From Peromyscus leucopus (taxonomy: Eukaryota > Chordata > Mammalia > Rodentia > Cricetidae): a DNA stretch of 64,000 nucleotides. Within the stretch, counting starts at the first letter, position 1; the number at the start of each line of letters is the position of its first letter. Position numbers and translations under genes: made by a program. The notes under the pieces are model-generated. The model saw only the letters and a list, made by a program, of their open reading frames with translations. It ran no database searches and had not been told where the DNA came from. Where the stretch lies: positions 48,666,953 through 48,730,952 of the forward strand of contig NC_051068.1 of NCBI RefSeq assembly GCF_004664715.2, in the 5' to 3' direction. Below, piece after piece: positions 57,919 through 64,000 of the stretch.

Positions 57919-58784
57919 TGTGGTGATATTTTAATTGTGCTGAAATGTGTTTTTATTTGTATGTTAATAAAGTTTACCTGGAGATCAGAGGTCATTAGTG
58001 GAGAACCAGGAATAGAAGTCAAGTGGTGGTAGCCCATGCCCTTAATCCAATCACATGGCAGGCAGAGTCTCTGTGTGGTCAAGGACACAGTCAAGTGTGG
58101 TGACCCTTGAGTCATTAATCTCAGTATCAACCATAGAGATCAGAAGGTCTGTATAGACAGGTGGTACAAGGAAGTCATGTGACTGGACTTGTGGCCAATG
58201 AGAAAGCAGAACAGGAAAGCAATAAAATGCAAGACACACAGGAAGAAAGTCTCTCTCTTAGGGAAAGGACAACAGTGAGTGGTAAGCTAAAGGGAGTCGT
58301 GGCTTTTGCTCTAATGTCTTAGGCTTTAACTCTGTATTTGACTGCTGTGGGATGGTCTGTATGTCAAATACTCTGATTGGTCAATAAATAAAACACTGAT
58401 TAGCCAGTGGCCAGGCAGGAAGTATAGGCGGAACTAACAGAGAGGAGAGGAGAAAGGAGTGAACAAGAAGACAGAGGGAGACACTGCCAGCTGCTGCCAT
58501 GACAAGAAGCATGTAAAGATGCCGGTAAACCACAAGCCATGTGGCAAGGTATAGATTTATGGAAATCGATTAATTTAAGCTATAAGAACAGTTAGCAAGA
58601 AGCCTGCCATGGCCATACAGTTTGTAAGCAATATAAGTCTCTGTGTTTACTTGGTTGGGTCTGAGCAGCTGTGGGACTGGCCGGTGACAGAGATTTGTCC
58701 TGACTGTGGGCAAGGCAGGAAAACTCTAGCTAAATTTGACTCTGTGTTTCTTATTTAATAAAACTGTTTAGAATTCCATTTACA
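57919..58784 (+). mobile_element. Solo LTR (mys-like) split by a second LTR
   Basis: Starts TGTGGTGATATTTTAATTG and ends TTTACA. The duplication AGTGAG lies at 57913-57918 and 58785-58790. B1-like text is embedded near 58022-58075. It is interrupted at 58343-58734 by another LTR. Confidence 0.88.
58343..58734 (+). mobile_element. Nested solo LTR, second class II-type family
   Basis: Starts TGCTGTGGGATGG and ends near CTCTAGCTAAA. TTTGAC is duplicated at 58337-58342 and 58735-58740. 'caataaataaaacactgatt', 'ggccaggcaggaagtata' and 'taagctataagaacagttagc' are typical of a common rodent ERV LTR; 12074-12445 is a relative. Confidence 0.85.
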
Positions 58785-59517
58785 AGTGAGGTAGAGAATT
58801 ATTGATGAGAACACTGGATGTCAATCTCTGGCTTCTCATACATCTCATTAGATGTACCCACATAAACAAATAAATATACAACACCTCCCCCACCACAAAG
58901 ATATGAAGAGATAGGGTTATTTTTCTATTTTCCTTGTGAGACTGAACCTTTCTTTGTTTCTCTGGATAATTTTTCTCTTAAGCCTTAGTCTCTGAATAGA
59001 AAGCTTGAGTAGAGTTGGATATTGTGCCCCAATGTTCCTTATTTTCAGATGAGTTAATTTATGACCAATCTAAACCACCTTCCTTCTCTCTCTTCATGTA
59101 TACTCAAACTCATCTCTCATGTCCAAAAGCTTAAATGGGTAGCCATTCCTCTGGGTATGTTATGTCTCTGGAAAGTTGAGCAATAATGCTAAGATTGGTA
59201 CTTAAATTAGGGATGATGCATAACCGATTACTAGTATTTATTTATTTATATTTATTGACTGAGAACTGAACTTATGGCCTCATGAATGCTAGGCAAGGGC
59301 TTTGTTACTGAGCAATATTCCCAGTGCCAGGTCATTTTTAACTGGTAATTTAGCAAAAATCTATAGCTTTATCATGTGATGTTTTGATGCAGGATATTAT
59401 ATTTATTTATTTTATATGATATCTATCACCATATATTACAGATGTAAATTTATTAAAACTTAATTATTTATGGTCAAACATTTAAATTATTTTCTTCTCA
59501 TCTCTTATTCTTTATTT
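58785..59517. other. Unassigned DNA with a weak ID-like patch
   Basis: About 59235-59330 reads like a very decayed antisense ID-type SINE ('ctcatgaatgctaggcaagggc', 'ttactgagcaatat'). No gene seen. Confidence 0.4.
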
Positions 59518-59652
59518 CTTTCTTTTTTTCCTTTTTTGGTTTTTTTGAGTCAGGGTTTCCCTGCATAGTTTTGGCCTTGAACTCACAGAGATCCACCTGG
59601 CTCTGCCTCTCAAGTCCTGGGATTAAAGGTGTGAGCTGCTGCTGCCTGGCTC
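59518..59652 (-). mobile_element. B1 SINE, degenerate
   Basis: Antisense B1 with T-rich tail, 'gagtcagggtttccctg', a deletion in the middle, 'ccttgaactcacagagatcc' and 'ctgggattaaaggtg'. Confidence 0.85.
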
Positions 59653-60244
59653 ATCTCTTGTTTCAAGTAGAGCACATCATCATTAACTATAGTCAATTCT
59701 CTATGTGACAATTTGACAAAAATCATATCTTTCTCTCCCACCCATTTATAACTTACCACTCCATAATCTACATCATCCCATGACTTTCTGTCCCTCAACC
59801 TCTGATTATCATCATTCTACTCTCAGCTTCTCTGAGATCAGCTTTTATATACTCCACATATGAATGTGATCATATGGTACGTATCTTTCTGTGTTAATAT
59901 GCCTTTCACTTTCTATAGATGTTGTTGGAAATGACAGGATTCCATTTTTTATGTTATGATTCATAACTATTACATAGCAGTTAATAATGATTTCTACTAA
60001 GCATTTAAAGGTAGTCTCAGGTATGAATATGGTTGTTATTCCTTGTTCTCTATTGTTTTCTGAATCTAACAGTGTAACTACAGAACAGAACACCTTATAG
60101 AGAAATACATATCTTGTTCTTTTGTTTATGTATATATCCTGTGTGTAAGGATATTGTTAAAGATAGAGTAAATTCATTAAAATTATTTGTGCCTAAAAAT
60201 CATTGAAATATCTGTTAATGTGAAGAAAGTTACAAGCAATTTTA

Positions 60245-60653
60245 TATGGTGATATTTTATTTGTACTAAAATGTAATTTTAATTTTATGTTAATAAATAA
60301 AGTTGCCCTGGGGTCAGAGCTATTAGAGCCATAGCAAGAGCGTGATGGTTAGAAGAGCTAGGTAGATTTCTGTGTGTTCAGGGATACAGCCAGTATTGGA
60401 GACATACGCCTTTAAGACCTGGAGGGCGGTACTTACAGGGAGTGATGAGGCAGTCATGTGGTTGGGTTTACAACCAATGAGAAGGCAGAACAGAAAGACT
60501 ATTTAAACACAGACAAACAGGAAGTAGCTCTCTCGGGGAAGTTAGGAGCACTGCAGGAGGTAAGATTTTATCTCTGAGCTCTGACCTCTCGGCTTTCTCT
60601 TTTACATTGGCTCTGTGTTTCTTATTTTAATAAGACGATTGGTTACATCTACA
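60245..60653 (+). mobile_element. Solo LTR, close relative of the ERV-2 LTR
   Basis: Follows the ERV-2 LTR from 'ggtgatattttatttgtac' to 'gacgattggttacatc', with one copy of the U3 unit that lacks the B1-like head. The first bases read TATGGTG where TGTGGTG is expected. ATTTTA is duplicated at 60239-60244 and 60654-60659. Confidence 0.88.
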
Positions 60654-60659
60654 ATTTTA

Positions 60660-61623
60660 GATTTAAAATCTAGAACCAAAATTCTAGATTTTTAACCACA
60701 AATGTTCTTGAAAGAAATATTTAAACTCTCCACTCATTAAAATAGCCATATGAAATAATATCGACATGGAAATCACATGGTGAAGTTGCAAGGGGTTTAT
60801 TTTTTCTTAAATTATGATTAATAGTTTGACTTAGCTGCATCAATTAAATTCTTTTTTGATAAACAAGCCAACTGAGTGAGAAATGTCTATATTTCTTAAG
60901 GCCACTGATACGTCATTCTCACAGAACTCAACATCATCTTACTGGTATGCAATTCCCAGCATTGTAAGCAGTTTATCACCATCCAAACTGAAAAGTCTAC
61001 AGGTGAAATAGATTAAAGTGATTTTGTTAGGAAGAAAATACAAAATAAGATTATGTCCTAAATTTATTTTATTTGCTTTAAAATGCAGACATTTAATACA
61101 AATAAATACAGACAATTTAGGAATGCTTACAGCAGAGCAGAAAATACAGTCTTCTCTGAGAGAGAGCACATATAAGAAATGTTATGCAGAATGAGCAGGC
61201 TGTATTGAGGAATACTTATACATATTAAAATATGTATATTCATTCAATAACAATTATTGAAAAAGAGGTGATGAATAAAATTAACAACAACAATAAGAAA
61301 AAGTGGAATATACAGGGTGTTTCAGAAGGGTAAAAGGAAGGGAGAAATGTAATTATATTATAACCTCAGAAATTTTAGAAAACTTAAAAATTTCATTCCC
61401 ACATTTTTTTTTTGCCCATGTAAAAATTGTTTCTGCTGTGTAAGTGTTTACACAGAAACCATTTTCATTACAGGATATATTGGCTAAATATCAAGAATTC
61501 AGTGTGTGTTAAAAGATCAGAAAAATATCTTAAATGAAGAAATTGACATCCAATTAGAAAATACTCTGATGCTAAAATGAATGATGTTTTTAACTCCTAG
61601 GATAACTAATGGTTGTATATAAT
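60660..61623. other. Unassigned DNA with an L1 3' tail remnant
   Basis: About 61255-61400 is a decayed sense L1 3' end ('aaaggaagggagaaatgtaatt'). The rest is unassigned. Confidence 0.45.
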
Positions 61624-62082
61624 TGTTGTTGAATATTATTTTAACTAGGAAAAGGTTTTTGCATTTATTTCACCTTGCCTACCTAAGGTACCTGATTGGT
61701 CTAATGAAAACCTGAACAGCCAATAGCTAGGCAGAGAAAGGATAGGCAGGGCTAGCAAGGAGAGAGAATAAATAGGAGGAGAAATCTAGGTTCAAAGAGA
61801 AGAAAAGAGGAGACAAGAGAGGAAGGAGAGACCAGGGAGATGCCTATGGCCAGAATCAGAAAGCTGCCAGCCAGCCAGACATATAGAAGCAGTGAAAACT
61901 AAGCTATACACAAGTAGGGATAGAAATAAGCCCTGAGGCAAAAGATGAAGAGAAACTGGTTAATGCAAGTTAAAAAAGCTAGTCAGAAATGTGCCTAAAC
62001 TAGGCCAAGCATTCAAAACTAATATGTCTCTGTGTCATGATTTGGGAGCTGGTTAGTGGCCCAAAAGAAAAGCCATACTACA
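61624..62082 (+). mobile_element. Solo LTR of the third family
   Basis: Starts TGTTGTTGAATATT and ends CTACA; TATAAT is duplicated at 61618-61623 and 62083-62088. 'cctgattggtctaatg', 'ggctagcaaggagagag' and 'gtcatgatttgggagctgg' parallel 26275-26829. Confidence 0.85.
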
Positions 62083-62088
62083 TATAAT

Positions 62089-64000
62089 GATGTACTTTAA
62101 TAAGATACAAACACAATAGAGGATTTAGATTCTCCTATTTAACTCGGGAGCCTGCAAAATGCTGTTGAAAATCATTTCAGTAGAGTACCTTGTAATTAAT
62201 TATCTTAGTCATTTCTGATGAGCCCTCCCTCATCAACAGCCATCCTGGAAATGTCATTCACTGCTGTAGAAACATTTTCCACTTTCTAAGTTGTTGTTGT
62301 AGAAAACAAAAGCAATCCAAAGCCTCCAGACTAGACCAGGATTAAGGATCTTAAGAATGAGACAGCTATATCGTATTTTTGGCATTTGAGAATTTTGGGG
62401 GCATCAAATTGGAGCGAGGTAAAAGGATGAAGTGGTTTTCTGTTTAAACTTTAGTACTTTACTGACGTGCTGAATTAAACCTCCTTCCCGCATTCAATGA
62501 AGAATGCCTGCTTTCTAGCCACAGGCTAAGCCACCCGCATTGTAAGACACTGGTACCAAGTGTTTCCCTGCTAAAATTTCTGAAAGAGAAACTAGATAGC
62601 TGCAAGTTTTTTTTTTTTTTTTTTTTTCCCACCCTGGGTTTTGTCCTCGGTTATCTTCCACTACGGAAGTTTCAATGTATTTTACTCTACTTTCTTTAGA
62701 GTTGGGAAACGCGGCAGGAGGATTGCACTCTTAGCTATTTGAAGGCATTCATGAGTGTGACCTAAATCCCTCCCATCTGCTCCCTTTTGCTCCATATGGT
62801 GTTGGTGCCCACACTTGCTAGAAGGGAAAAAGGAAATAAAAGGAAGATCAAAGAAGCAAAACCCTCATCGTGCTCTCATGGCAAGCCTCATTGTTTATTG
62901 CCTATCAGCCAAAAGAAAACAAGTGATCTTCTGTCTTTTCCAAGTGTCTCTCAATTCTCATCTTCACCAGAGGCTCTCTAGGACTCTCTAGGACACATAC
63001 TTTATCAGTGTGTACAAACCTTCTTCCTTGTTAACACCATTGTCTGACTTTTATTTGATTCAACAAATAGACCTTAATTTGTGCATTCATTTCCCTAAAA
63101 GTATTATGTATTTTCCTGTGCATTTTAATCAATGCCATTTCTATTTTTTCTTCTCAAAGTTTTTGTTTAAAATTTATCATTATGTTTGGACTATAAAATT
63201 TTAGAAATCCATCTAAAATAATACTACCAGGAAAATATTAGTTTTTTGAAATTTCCTATAATGATGTTTTCCTGTATTCTCTCTCCCCCCTAACCTTTCC
63301 CAAATACATGCACCCTCTTCTCCTTAGACAACTTGGTGTCCTCTATCTACTTATTATTTATTTTATCATGTCTAGTTTGTCCCCTATCATTAATCTTGGA
63401 GGTGTGGTCTTCGACTGAAACATGGTCAACCTACAAGTGGTTAAGTCCATATCTAAAGACTCTCTCACAGCAGCTACCAGTTGCCAGTAAATGGCTCCTT
63501 AACTATGGATACGACATCATGCCCATCTCTCCTCTCCATGTTGGAAATCAGTATGGTCTGAGTTTGCATAAGACTTGTGTAAGTTGTCATGACTGCTGTG
63601 AGTTCTTCTGTGTTCTGCCATACTAAGTCCAGAGGATGATGTTTCCTTATATACATTCACTGTCCTGACTCTCAAATTCTTACATTCTTTTAGCCTTCTC
63701 TTCTGGAAATGATCCTTGTACTTTAAGAGGAGGGCACGCAGTAGAGATGTAAAAGATATCGACAATTTCATATTGAAGAAGGGATTATCTGGGATTTAAA
63801 TTTTTAAAAAGTGTTTTGCTTCTTATGCCTAGAAGTTCCTTTGAAGCTTCCATAAAATTTAAATTTAAATTCATTATCTTCCTGTTTCAAAGGTTTTAAA
63901 ATGTGAGGTACCAAAATGGATGGGGAAAGGCTAGTGAGCTCCCAACGCTAGCTAAGGAGCTATTGGCTGTTGATGGCTGATGGGCAAAAGAGAGATAAGT
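62089..64000. other. Unassigned non-coding DNA
   Basis: A T-run lies at 62608-62627. No gene or repeat family recognised in this last stretch. Confidence 0.45.

Overview
The window looks like rodent nuclear DNA, most likely from a cricetid (vole, hamster or deer-mouse group). This rests on the rodent SINEs B1 and B2, rodent-type L1, MT-family MaLR LTRs, and class II endogenous retroviruses (ERVs) that resemble the MYSERV/mysTR group. The B1 copies carry a 'gcgcctttcctgg' segment that I associate with cricetids. I find no host protein-coding exon and no functional host RNA gene. Genus and family names are assigned from recognition of sequence, not from a search.

Layout. 1-1360 holds little. 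1360-4405 is the 3' part of an old ERV (ERV-0); its LTR is split by a minus-strand solo LTR that itself carries a B1. 4.4-24.5 kb is mostly decayed non-coding DNA with scattered solo LTRs (6.8, 8.4, 10.6, 12.1, 19.3 kb), a 219-bp near-identical duplication (9.3 and 10.4 kb), L1 fragments and a 5'-inverted L1 with a clean 17-bp target-site duplication (15.4-16.8 kb). 24.5-37.6 kb is one long minus-strand L1 that has taken up a solo LTR (itself interrupted by another L1), a second solo LTR of a different family, and a decayed provirus, ERV-1 (27577-35882). 42.2-43.5 kb is the 3' end of another old ERV on the minus strand. 43905-52597 is a young, nearly intact provirus, ERV-2. 52.6-64 kb contains L1 3' UTR, microsatellites, an MLT1-like LTR, an LTR-in-LTR nest (57.9-58.8 kb) and two more solo LTRs with target-site duplications.

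ERV-1 and ERV-2 share one gene plan: gag with an N-terminal hydrophobic segment, major homology region and two CCHC fingers, then pro-RT-RNase H-integrase, then 2.3-2.7 kb without a recognisable env. Their LTRs are unrelated. ERV-2 has a Lys tRNA primer site, near-identical LTRs, a 6-bp target duplication, open gag and an almost complete open pro-pol.

The standout is the right end of ERV-1. The 3' LTR is followed by about 70 bp of tRNA-Lys(CUU) sequence including the post-transcriptional CCA, and then, starting where minus-strand DNA would start on that primer, by an inverted and internally deleted LTR ending at its U3 terminus. One 6-bp duplication (GTCTGG) brackets the whole composite, and the interrupted L1 continues on either side. 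The unit therefore appears to have been integrated in one event using two U3 ends: a genomic fossil of a tRNA primer copied into DNA and carried into the germline.
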